The notes beneath the pieces are model-generated. The model was not told where the DNA came from. It saw only the letters and a program-made list of their open reading frames with translations, and ran no database searches. DNA of 64,000 nt from Trebonia sp963771985 (GTDB lineage: Bacteria; Actinomycetota; Actinomycetes; Streptosporangiales; Streptosporangiaceae), in contig CAVYVO010000018.1 in assembly GCA_963771985.1 (NCBI GenBank), positions 62,001 to 126,000 on the forward strand, in the 5' to 3' direction. The position numbers and the translations under genes were made by a program. Shown one piece after another: positions 9,537-16,504 of this stretch. Numbering within the stretch: the first letter of the stretch is position 1; every line of letters starts with the position of its first letter.

Positions 9537-10478
9537 TCACCGTGTGCCCAATGTTCGCCGCGCTGAGACTGCGATTCCCGGACTCGGCTTTGCATCGATT
9601 GTTCTGCTCCCATAGACGTAATCCCGAATGGATGGCCATGGGCTGCTCTGTTGAACGGTGACAACGAATCCGTGCTGTTCGAGCCAGGCGATGACCGCAT
9701 TTCTTGTAGCCTTCTCGCGATCGCCGATGAAGTCATGACAGCAGATACAGACGTGGGCGACTTTGGCAAACGAACGTTCCATGCCGCGTATAGCGAGCCG
9801 CTCGGCTCCCTCGATATTCATGGTCAAGAAATCAACGCGCTCGATTCCGCATTCTTCTATGAAGTCATCGATCGAGATGGCAGGCACCTCAATGCCCGAG
9901 CCAGTGACCACGCTGCGGACTCTGAAGTCGTCCTCATCGCTGATGATCGTCGAACCAGAATTATCGACGATTGCGGCGTTGATGAGTTCGACGTTGGGCC
10001 AGCTATTGGCGCCAGCAGCCCGGCTCATGAGGCTAAAGGTCAACGGATGTGGCTCGAAGGCGAATATCTTCCCGTTTGGGCGGACAAGGCGAGAGAATGC
10101 AAAGAGTTCACAGCCCAAGCCAGCGCCAACGTTGAGAACGGTGTCGTTGGCTTGGGGAAGGTACTCAAAGCAGTAGGCATCCTGGAGCCGTGCACCAGTT
10201 TCAAGCCCAAACTGCTCCGGGCGCGCCCACTGCAAGATCACTCGCGGTGAGATTATCGTCGCATCGGGCCAGTGGTACTCCCATGCGCCGTCGATGAAGG
10301 AGATGTCGCAGCGCTCGCGATACTGCAGTCGTAGCGCCAGTGCGCCGATGCTACGTAGCAGGGTCCGGCCGGATTGATAGGGTGATATCTTATCTTCGAA
10401 AGCATTCCAGTGTTTGCGGATAATGCCACGCAAGCGGGGTCCCCCCCGCGCGAACTTTGGCGTGCCAGTTGCTGCCAC
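9537..10478 (-). CDS. FkbM family methyltransferase
   Basis: SAM-dependent O-methyltransferase predicted to methylate a sugar hydroxyl. The SAM motif is VLNVGAGLGCELFAFS, followed by IFAFEPHP (the acidic residue that binds the ribose). The FkbM-type ISIDDFIEECG and LTMNIEGAE segments follow. An open frame reaches 10535, but the GTG at 10478 has an AGAGGCGG ribosome-binding stretch about nine bases upstream while the 10535 GTG has none. It sits 66 bases after the deacetylase stop and closes the minus-strand operon of this locus. It is convergent with the GH16 gene, with 18 bases between the stops. Confidence 0.82.
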   Translation of the reverse strand: MAATGTPKFARGGPRLRGIIRKHWNAFEDKISPYQSGRTLLRSIGALALRLQYRERCDISFIDGAWEYHWPDATIISPRVILQWARPEQFGLETGARLQDAYCFEYLPQANDTVLNVGAGLGCELFAFSRLVRPNGKIFAFEPHPLTFSLMSRAAGANSWPNVELINAAIVDNSGSTIISDEDDFRVRSVVTGSGIEVPAISIDDFIEECGIERVDFLTMNIEGAERLAIRGMERSFAKVAHVCICCHDFIGDREKATRNAVIAWLEQHGFVVTVQQSSPWPSIRDYVYGSRTIDAKPSPGIAVSARRTLGTR

Positions 10479-10544
10479 AGTATCGCCGCCTCTTTCTCTG
10501 TGAGAATGACCTCGCGTTCTATGCGTGAGGCCCACCCGGTACGT

Positions 10545-11375
10545 TTATTCTGGTTTGAGTCTCTCGGCTACAGCCCTCGGCGCCCATGGTCGGTATTCCG
10601 CGGATCGCATGGCTCTGGCCCGGCGGTACAGGCGCCAGGCGAGGGCCGACGCCCGGTAGCTCCGGGATGTCACCGGCGGCCTGGACCCGGCTAGCCAGGC
10701 CGCCAAGGCCTGTGCATCGGTGTGAGCCATGACCATCAGCCGCGGGAGCGCCAGAATCTGATTCTTGGCGGAGCTGAGTGAGTTACCGACAGCGCAGGCC
10801 GAGTCGAAACCCGTTTCCTGCACTTGGTGAAGGATCTGCCGCCGCCAGTATCCGTGTGGGTACGCGAAGCTGCGGATGTCGTGCCCGAGCGTCTGGGCCA
10901 GCAGCGTGCCGCTGAGCGACAGCTCACGCCTTACCTCTGAAGCCGGCAGGACATCCATCTGACGGTGCGTATAGGAGTGTGCGCCGATCTCTACGCCTGC
11001 AGACTCCAGTCCCGGCAGGTCCGTGCTGCGGAGCATGCGCGCGGGCGGCAGCACGCTTTCCTGGCGTCGGTCAGCCAGCGCGCCGGTAGTGACATAGAGC
11101 GTGCTGGGCATCTTCCGGTCGACCAGCGCCGGAAGTGCGTTGTCCGCGAAGTCGGCGAAACCGTCATCGACGGTGATGAGGACGGCCGCCGGAGGAAGGC
11201 TGGCGGTTCCGCGCAGGCCATCGGCATACTGCGAGACGGTGAGGGGCTGACGGCCACTGGCCCTGACCGCATCCAGATGAGCGGAGAAGGTCTCCGGGCT
11301 GACGGTATACGGAGCGATCCAGTCCGGCGGATCGGCGCAGACCGAGTGATAGAGCAGGATTGGTGTTTCGCTCAT
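10545..11375 (-). CDS. Polysaccharide deacetylase (NodB-type, CE4)
   Basis: Metal-dependent de-N-acetylase or de-O-acetylase acting on sugar polymers or lipid-linked sugars. The CE4 motifs are present: motif 1 TVDDGFAD with Asp70/Asp71, motif 2 HSYTH with His133 and His137 as zinc ligands, and motif 3 FAYPHG at 170-175. The protein is 276 residues with no signal peptide, which suggests a cytoplasmic substrate rather than wall peptidoglycan. The start overlaps the upstream glycosyltransferase stop by one base (TAATG), so translation is coupled. Specificity cannot be read from the sequence. Confidence 0.88.
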   Translation of the reverse strand: MSETPILLYHSVCADPPDWIAPYTVSPETFSAHLDAVRASGRQPLTVSQYADGLRGTASLPPAAVLITVDDGFADFADNALPALVDRKMPSTLYVTTGALADRRQESVLPPARMLRSTDLPGLESAGVEIGAHSYTHRQMDVLPASEVRRELSLSGTLLAQTLGHDIRSFAYPHGYWRRQILHQVQETGFDSACAVGNSLSSAKNQILALPRLMVMAHTDAQALAAWLAGSRPPVTSRSYRASALAWRLYRRARAMRSAEYRPWAPRAVAERLKPE

Positions 11376-12790
11376 TAGCGCGAACTCACCTCCTGAGCCT
11401 CCTGGGCGAACCCAGTCTGTGCCTGCGTCATTGTGGGCGGTCGGCGTGTGTCGCCCGGGCGACGCGCCCCGCGGCTGCGCAACCGGCTGACGCCGTACGC
11501 GAGCGGACCGAGGGCTAGTCCCTGCCGCTCACGCCAGACAAGCTGGCGTGGCCAGGAACTGCCGACGCGGGCGTTGCGAGGGGAAGCCGGATGGAAGGCG
11601 TAGCGCAGGCCCGCTGGCGCTAGGCGCAGGGCCTGGACGGCCATGGCGGGATGATCGACCAGGGCGCTCGTGAGATAGGCTCCCAGCCCCATGCCGTAGC
11701 CGTATACCTGATTACGGAGAGCCTCCAAGTCCCGTCTGTGGTGATGCCAGGCCAGCGCGGTGGGCTGATACACGAGGGAGTACCCGGCGGCCAGCACTGA
11801 GAAGAAGGCAGCGAGATCATCGCCGCCCCGGGCCGTGGTGCCCGTTCCTGTCGCAGGATCGAAGCCGCCGAGCTGGCGCAGACGGTCCGTATGGAAAGCC
11901 ATATTGGCGCCCGAGCCAAGCTTGCCGGTCGTGAAGGGGAATAGCGGATCCGCGGGACGGTGCTTGCCGCAGTCGACGACTCGCTGCTCGAAGCCTTTGC
12001 CGAAATGACCGTGCGTTTCCAGCATGAGCTGGGCCTGGGTCTGGAGCTCAGCGGGCATGATCAGGCCCGTAACGCAGGCCACATTGGGGGCAGCCCGGAA
12101 GCCCCGTGAAAGTTCAGTCAGCCACTTCCGGTCTAGTATCACGTCATCATCGGTGAATGCGACGATGGCGCCTGTTGCCTGCTCCAGCCCGCAGTTATGC
12201 GCGGCAGCCAGGCCGCGCCGCGGCTCGCGTACATAGCACAGGCTCTCCCCGGCTCGTTTGGCCACGAACAACGCTGTCGCATTGGTCGCTGGGGCGTTGT
12301 CCACGACCACGATTTCATAGTTCGGGTAATCCATGCGAGAGAGGGAATCCAGGCACATCGCGAGTGACCGGGGCCGTTCTCGCGTCGCGACCACGACTGA
12401 GATGAGCGGAGGATCGGTTGCTAGCACGTCTCGTTGACACTGGGGCATGTCAACGCCGATCGGCAGGCTGGCCGACTGATCGGCTGGCAAGCCATCCGAG
12501 GCCAGGCGGGAGCGGAGGCTCGTTCCGAGCGATGCCCACGCTGCCTCAGCGCACGATGAGGCATTTACCGTGCCCGCCGGAGCGTCAACCACGATGGTCC
12601 CCACGGGCCTAGCATGCAGGCGCACGAGAACGAGTGCCTGGGGCGTGCGACCGTCCTCGGCGGGCGCGGCGATCGACACGTGTGTGACAGTGGCCGGCTC
12701 AGTCAGCTCGATTTCTGCCACGGTGACAGGGGCAACCAGTTCCGCCATTGACGGAGCCATGTCACGAGCCCCCGAAGAACCTGCTACCAC
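11375..12790 (-). CDS. Family 2 glycosyltransferase with N-terminal extension
   Basis: Predicted sugar transferase. The first 130 residues are a low-similarity extension in which a beta-rich stretch begins at VAEIELTEPATVTHVSI. The GT-A domain then starts with PLISVVVATRERPRSL and carries AFTDDDVILD as the DxD motif, GSGANMAF, GGFDPATGTG and GGDDLAAF. The C-terminal 90 residues are basic and Pro-rich. The GTG start has AAAGGAGA about eight bases upstream. It follows the 12807-13760 glycosyltransferase by 16 bases and is coupled to the deacetylase. N-terminal extensions of this kind occur in actinobacterial glycan clusters, but the role here is unknown. Confidence 0.86.
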   Translation of the reverse strand: MVAGSSGARDMAPSMAELVAPVTVAEIELTEPATVTHVSIAAPAEDGRTPQALVLVRLHARPVGTIVVDAPAGTVNASSCAEAAWASLGTSLRSRLASDGLPADQSASLPIGVDMPQCQRDVLATDPPLISVVVATRERPRSLAMCLDSLSRMDYPNYEIVVVDNAPATNATALFVAKRAGESLCYVREPRRGLAAAHNCGLEQATGAIVAFTDDDVILDRKWLTELSRGFRAAPNVACVTGLIMPAELQTQAQLMLETHGHFGKGFEQRVVDCGKHRPADPLFPFTTGKLGSGANMAFHTDRLRQLGGFDPATGTGTTARGGDDLAAFFSVLAAGYSLVYQPTALAWHHHRRDLEALRNQVYGYGMGLGAYLTSALVDHPAMAVQALRLAPAGLRYAFHPASPRNARVGSSWPRQLVWRERQGLALGPLAYGVSRLRSRGARRPGDTRRPPTMTQAQTGFAQEAQEVSSR

Positions 12791-12806
12791 GGGCCTGTCT
12801 CCTTTA

Positions 12807-13760
12807 TTAACCTTCCGGCCTGGGCTTCTGGCGCAGGCTCGACGCCAGGTCCTCGAGCCGGGGTGGGCTGACTGCGCTGCGCGGCCCGTCCCCGTTCAGG
12901 CCGGCGGAGGAGTCCGAGGGGCGCCCAAGATCGGTCGGCACGTCCACTCGGCGATAACTCGGCGCGCCGCTCGCGCGTGTCAAGAGGCGCCGGCCAGGGA
13001 ACCACCGCCCTTGACGGGGCGCAATGAACCGCTCGTGAAGGATGGTGCAGAGCACACGGAGTCCGTCACTGAATGCGCTCAGGTTGCTGACGCCATACAA
13101 CCTGGAGTATTCGAAACTAGGAACCTCAGCGACGGCAAGGCCCGCTGCCGCGATACGGATGTTGATGAGCGTCTCGATCTCAAAGCCATCGCCCCAGGGG
13201 CGCCCGCTTCTATCGGCGGACAAGGTAGCCGTGGCATCGAATCCCAGGACGGAAAGGTGGCTTTGCCAGAAGACGTTGAAACCGTAGCACAAGTCCGTGT
13301 ATTTGGTGCCGTAGAGCAGATTGACCATGCCAGTCAGTATGCGATTGCCGAGGGCGCGCAGGCGGGTGATGTCTTCGCTGCCTCCACCCTTAGCGAATCG
13401 CGTTCCCTTGGCGAAATCAGCTCCGTCGAGAAGAGCGGACACGAAGCTCTGGATCTCACTGGCGTCGGTGGAGCCGTCGGCGTCGATCATAGCGATAATA
13501 TCGCCAGTGGCCGCTGCGCATCCGCAAGCAAGGGCGTTGCCTTTGCCTGTGCGCGTTTGCATCACGATGCGGGCATCTGGTCTCAGCTTACGCGCGACCG
13601 CCAAGGTGTCGTCCACGGAGTGACCGTCAACAACTATGACTTCATATATATCGGAGGACAGTGCGCCCAGTACATGAGGCAGGTTACGCGCCTCATTCAG
13701 AGTTGGAATTACGACAGACACGCGCGGCCATGGCACCAGCGAGTAGCTCGGAACTGCCAT
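12807..13760 (-). CDS. Family 2 glycosyltransferase (DPM1/DPG synthase-like)
   Basis: Resembles polyprenyl-phosphate sugar synthases. VSVVIPTLNEARNL opens the domain, VVDGHSVDDTL and AMIDADGSTD give the nucleotide-sugar and DxD motifs, and KGTRFAKGGG with LCYGFNVFW follow, as in dolichyl-phosphate mannose synthase-like enzymes. At 317 residues it has no clear C-terminal membrane bundle, so it would act at the membrane surface. First gene of the minus-strand operon. Part of its coding sequence (13551-13583) recurs exactly at 15209-15241 (see repeats). Confidence 0.87.
   Translation of the reverse strand: MAVPSYSLVPWPRVSVVIPTLNEARNLPHVLGALSSDIYEVIVVDGHSVDDTLAVARKLRPDARIVMQTRTGKGNALACGCAAATGDIIAMIDADGSTDASEIQSFVSALLDGADFAKGTRFAKGGGSEDITRLRALGNRILTGMVNLLYGTKYTDLCYGFNVFWQSHLSVLGFDATATLSADRSGRPWGDGFEIETLINIRIAAAGLAVAEVPSFEYSRLYGVSNLSAFSDGLRVLCTILHERFIAPRQGRWFPGRRLLTRASGAPSYRRVDVPTDLGRPSDSSAGLNGDGPRSAVSPPRLEDLASSLRQKPRPEG
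13551..13583. repeat. 33-bp exact direct repeat, copy 1
   Basis: These 33 bases lie inside the family 2 glycosyltransferase gene, where on the minus strand they encode the RPDARIVMQTR segment, and they recur base for base at 15209-15241. The flanks on both sides differ between copies. The two copies bracket 1.6 kb that contains the 5' part of the glycosyltransferase gene, its promoter region and the methyltransferase gene. Confidence 0.85.
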
Positions 13761-14273
13761 GCTCCCCCCCTTGGCTACCTAGAACCGGGCCTGACCTACA
13801 CCCCTTCTAATGTCGACCGAGCCGGAGACAGGGATGTCCATGGCACGAGCCGAGACGGGGACGTCCACGGCGGGTAAATGTGCGCATATTACCTGTTCCC
13901 CTGGCAGGCCGCTCTCACTCATCCTTTCTTATCCTCGAATCTATGCTGGGTATTGAGATCCTGCCTCCGCAGCCTGGCGTATATGTCCCACGTCGTTTGA
14001 GCCACGTCAGCGGGTCGGCATGCCTGCGACGCCGTGCGCCTGCTGATCTCTTGGCACACCGACTGGAGTACTAGCCTCGGTCCGGCCGGTCGCGCGCCGT
14101 GCGATATGAGGCGATATGAGTTGTCTCGCACCGGATCCGCCTGGCTCATGCCATGGCCGACTTATCTGGCCAAATCCAGTCAAACGAGCGCCGCCAAGGG
14201 TATGGCATGTTCAGTCTCATTGAATTCGTGCGGGCTACTAGCGCGGACTGTGAACGGCTGCTAGCCTCACTTT
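13761..14273. other. Intergenic region between divergent genes
   Basis: A 513-base gap between the divergent glycosyltransferase and methyltransferase genes. It should hold both promoters. No reading frame here has convincing protein character. There is an imperfect tandem repeat of roughly 27 bases around 13812-13872 and a short direct repeat of CGATATGAG around 14101-14119. No hairpin terminator or RNA gene was recognised. Confidence 0.4.
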
Positions 14274-15134
14274 ATGCCAACGCTAGACTGGAACCTAGAC
14301 GTGTGGGACCGCGACTACGATTGGGCCCATGGCGGCGATGAATGGTCAGGTCCATGGGGTGGGAGCGAAGCCCAATGGCGCTCATGCATCCTTCCGCGCG
14401 TCGCCCGATTCCTGCCAGCCAACTCCATTGTGGAGATCGCGCCCGGGTTTGGACGCTGGACCGAGCAGCTGATTCCCCACTGCAATACATACCTCGGCGT
14501 TGATCTTGCTAAACGCTGCGTTACGGCCTGCACCGAGCGTTTCAGTGGCCACGAGGGCGTCCGATTTGAAGTCAACGATGGCCGGTCCTTGCCGATGGTT
14601 CCTGATGGTTCGGTCGATTTCGTGTTCAGTTTTGATTCGTTGGTTCACGTCGAAGCCGACGTTATCGGCGCATATCTGAACGAATTCCGCCGAATTCTCA
14701 ACAAAGACGGCGTCGCGTTCATTCATCATTCCAATGTAGCTGCCTACCGGACCGCGAGTGGACTGCTGGACGGGCTAAGTCTTATCGGTAAAGCGTGCGG
14801 GAAGGCCGTCCTGAGGAATGCGTGGGGGAAGTCTGTCCTGACGAGGGCGGGGGACGCCAACTGGCACCAGGCGCGGGGCCGTTCAATGACCGCAGACCGC
14901 TTCGTGGAACTTAGCTATGACGCCGGGCTCGCTTGCATCGGCCAAGAGATAATCAACTGGGCAAGTCCTCTACTGATCGACTGCATCTCGATCGTGACTC
15001 AGCCGGGATCGACGTGGGAGCGGCCGAACGTGCGCGCGACCAACCGGAACTTCCGAGCTGCAGCACGGTCGTCTGCGACGTCGGCGAAGGTCTTCTTGTC
15101 AATGGAAGCCAAGGTACGCGGCCCGGTTCGATGA
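14274..15134 (+). CDS. Class I SAM-dependent methyltransferase
   Basis: Predicted small-molecule or sugar methyltransferase. Motif I is IVEIAPGFGRWTEQL, followed by YLGVDLAKRCV (motif II acidic residue) and VDFVFSFDSLVHVE (motif IV region); RRILNKDGVAFIHHSN is the post-motif region typical of the Methyltransf_11/25 group. The N-terminus is Trp/Asp-rich, as in methyltransferases from surface-glycan clusters. It is transcribed alone, divergent from the glycosyltransferase operon. The last 40 residues are basic and low in complexity and may be a drifted tail. The acceptor is unknown. Confidence 0.83.
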   Translation: MPTLDWNLDVWDRDYDWAHGGDEWSGPWGGSEAQWRSCILPRVARFLPANSIVEIAPGFGRWTEQLIPHCNTYLGVDLAKRCVTACTERFSGHEGVRFEVNDGRSLPMVPDGSVDFVFSFDSLVHVEADVIGAYLNEFRRILNKDGVAFIHHSNVAAYRTASGLLDGLSLIGKACGKAVLRNAWGKSVLTRAGDANWHQARGRSMTADRFVELSYDAGLACIGQEIINWASPLLIDCISIVTQPGSTWERPNVRATNRNFRAAARSSATSAKVFLSMEAKVRGPVR

Positions 15135-15208
15135 TCTTTTCCACGCATGTGGCGCAGCGGCGGGTTCCGCGAGTACCTGGCGGGGCGGAGCCGGTGACCG
15201 GGTCCGGA

Positions 15209-15241
15209 GCGCGTTTGCATCACGATGCGGGCATCTGGTCT
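15209..15241. repeat. 33-bp exact direct repeat, copy 2
   Basis: Non-coding copy of 13551-13583, located 75 bases after the methyltransferase stop. It is a detached piece of the glycosyltransferase coding sequence. It marks either the remnant of a second glycosyltransferase gene or the trace of a recombination event. Confidence 0.85.
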
Positions 15242-15308
15242 AGTGGCCGCCGTACTGACAGACCGCCGCCAGCGGGAGAGTTGCCGGGGCGAGTAGTATC
15301 AGCGAACT

Positions 15309-15485
15309 GTGCACCGGGATCATCCTGACGAGCGGCTTTGCCGATGCGGACATCAGCGTTTGGCGCACCTGCACTATCGCGGCGGGGTTGAATGCTCCCT
15401 CTGCGCTGACTGCACGCGGTACCGGCCGGAACGCAGCGCGATGCAGCTGCTTGCCACGATATTCCGGCGGCATCCGCGAACCTAG
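15309..15485 (+). CDS. Small Cys/His-rich putative zinc-binding protein
   Basis: A 58-residue open frame starting at GTG 15309 (an in-frame stop at 15294 excludes longer forms) and ending at TAG 15483-15485. It reads with LCRCGHQRLAHLHYRG then CSLCADCTRYRP, so the metal-ligand candidates are Cys11, Cys13, His15, His20, His22, Cys30, Cys33 and Cys36. The cysteine spacing (CxC, then CxxCxxC) is what a small zinc finger needs and is unlikely by chance. Third-position G/C is about 70 percent, consistent with coding here. The ribosome-binding site is weak. The 3' end lies three bases from the convergent DUF2269 gene. Function unknown; nucleic-acid or protein binding is possible. Confidence 0.6.
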   Translation: MHRDHPDERLCRCGHQRLAHLHYRGGVECSLCADCTRYRPERSAMQLLATIFRRHPRT

Positions 15486-15487
15486 GC

Positions 15488-16057
15488 TCAGGAGTTGGCG
15501 CCCCAGACCATCAGCACGAGGATCGCGAGCCAGATCAGCGCGGTGATGCCGGCCATGGAGGCGATCCGCCCGCGCTCGACCGCGGCGGCGTGCAGGTCGG
15601 CGGCGACCGCGGCCGAGGTCGCCGCGGGGGCGCCCGCCGCGCCGGGCTGGCCGCCGCCCGCCGCGGCCGGCTCCGCCCCGGTTCCTGTCTCAGGTTCGCC
15701 CGAACGTACCGTGGCGGCTGCCGGGGCCTGCGCCGCCGCGATCGCGGTCATGGCCTTGCGCTGGTCGCGGATGATCAAGACGAGCAGGACCACGGCGACC
15801 ACGTAGAGCGTGATCGACGCGGACACCCACGGCTTGCTGAACTCGTGCAGCAGCTGGGTGAGGATGAGGCCGAACACCAGCACGAGAACCGACGCGATCG
15901 TGTAGATCTCGGTGATCCGGACCAGGTAGCCGACCACGGCGATGTTCCGTTTGCGGATATAGCGTGGCGTGGACATGATCGCCGCGGTGACGGGTCCGAG
16001 CGTGAAAACCGCCGCGGCGACGTGCAGCCACAAGATGGCGCGGTCGGAAAAGGACAT
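15488..16057 (-). CDS. DUF2269-like integral membrane protein
   Basis: 189 residues with four predicted membrane segments: LWLHVAAAVFTLGPVTAAIM, a second near residue 55, a third near 85, and a last one at the C-terminus. A hydrophilic Ala/Gly/Pro-rich loop of about 60 residues separates the third and fourth. The histidine in the first segment and the overall layout match DUF2269. No enzymatic residues are evident. It is followed upstream by another small membrane protein gene on the same strand. Function unknown. Confidence 0.7.
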   Translation of the reverse strand: MSFSDRAILWLHVAAAVFTLGPVTAAIMSTPRYIRKRNIAVVGYLVRITEIYTIASVLVLVFGLILTQLLHEFSKPWVSASITLYVVAVVLLVLIIRDQRKAMTAIAAAQAPAAATVRSGEPETGTGAEPAAAGGGQPGAAGAPAATSAAVAADLHAAAVERGRIASMAGITALIWLAILVLMVWGANS

Positions 16058-16116
16058 GCACTGATCCTAAAAGTCCCCGGGATCCGGCGGGCGCCGGATC
16101 CCGGGGCAACGCTCGG

Positions 16117-16413
16117 TTAGCGGTTCACCGGCTCCTTGGAGGAGGAACCGGCCGGGGTAACCGTCTTCCCCCGGTACCTGAGGGCAAACCAGGCGCCGAC
16201 CGCGAAGACGACACCAACGATCAGGCTGCCAGCCGCGCGCAGCGGGTGGTGCCCGGTCGAGTGGCTCACGTGGCCCATGAAGCTGGGCAGCGAACCCGCC
16301 GGCTCAGCAAGGTAGATAATTCCTGCCACGATGAACACAAGCGCGATGACACCTAGGACCACCGCTGATACCATCCGGCCCGTGGAGCTGCCAGATCCAG
16401 TCGAGGGACTCAC
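16117..16413 (-). CDS. Small two-span membrane protein
   Basis: 98 residues from the GTG at 16413, which has AGGAGG six bases upstream. The open frame reaches 16437, but that would put the ribosome-binding site inside the gene. A Ser/Gly-rich N-terminus is followed by a membrane segment (residues 15-36), a loop with HVSHSTGHHP that is His-rich, a second segment (58-80) and a basic Thr/Ser-rich tail. Not recognised as a named family. The His cluster may be chance. Confidence 0.65.
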   Translation of the reverse strand: MSPSTGSGSSTGRMVSAVVLGVIALVFIVAGIIYLAEPAGSLPSFMGHVSHSTGHHPLRAAGSLIVGVVFAVGAWFALRYRGKTVTPAGSSSKEPVNR

Positions 16414-16504
16414 TTGGTCCTCCTCTTGATTTCTCACCCTTGCCGCCCCGCCTTTTGCGGCGCCGTGCTGTGTGGTGTTGTGAGGGAATCTGTAGCGGCA
16501 AACT

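Noticed and set aside
13919..14149. 76-codon minus-strand frame in the glycosyltransferase-methyltransferase gap.
   Set aside because: No homology-like features, no ribosome-binding site, and average codon use.
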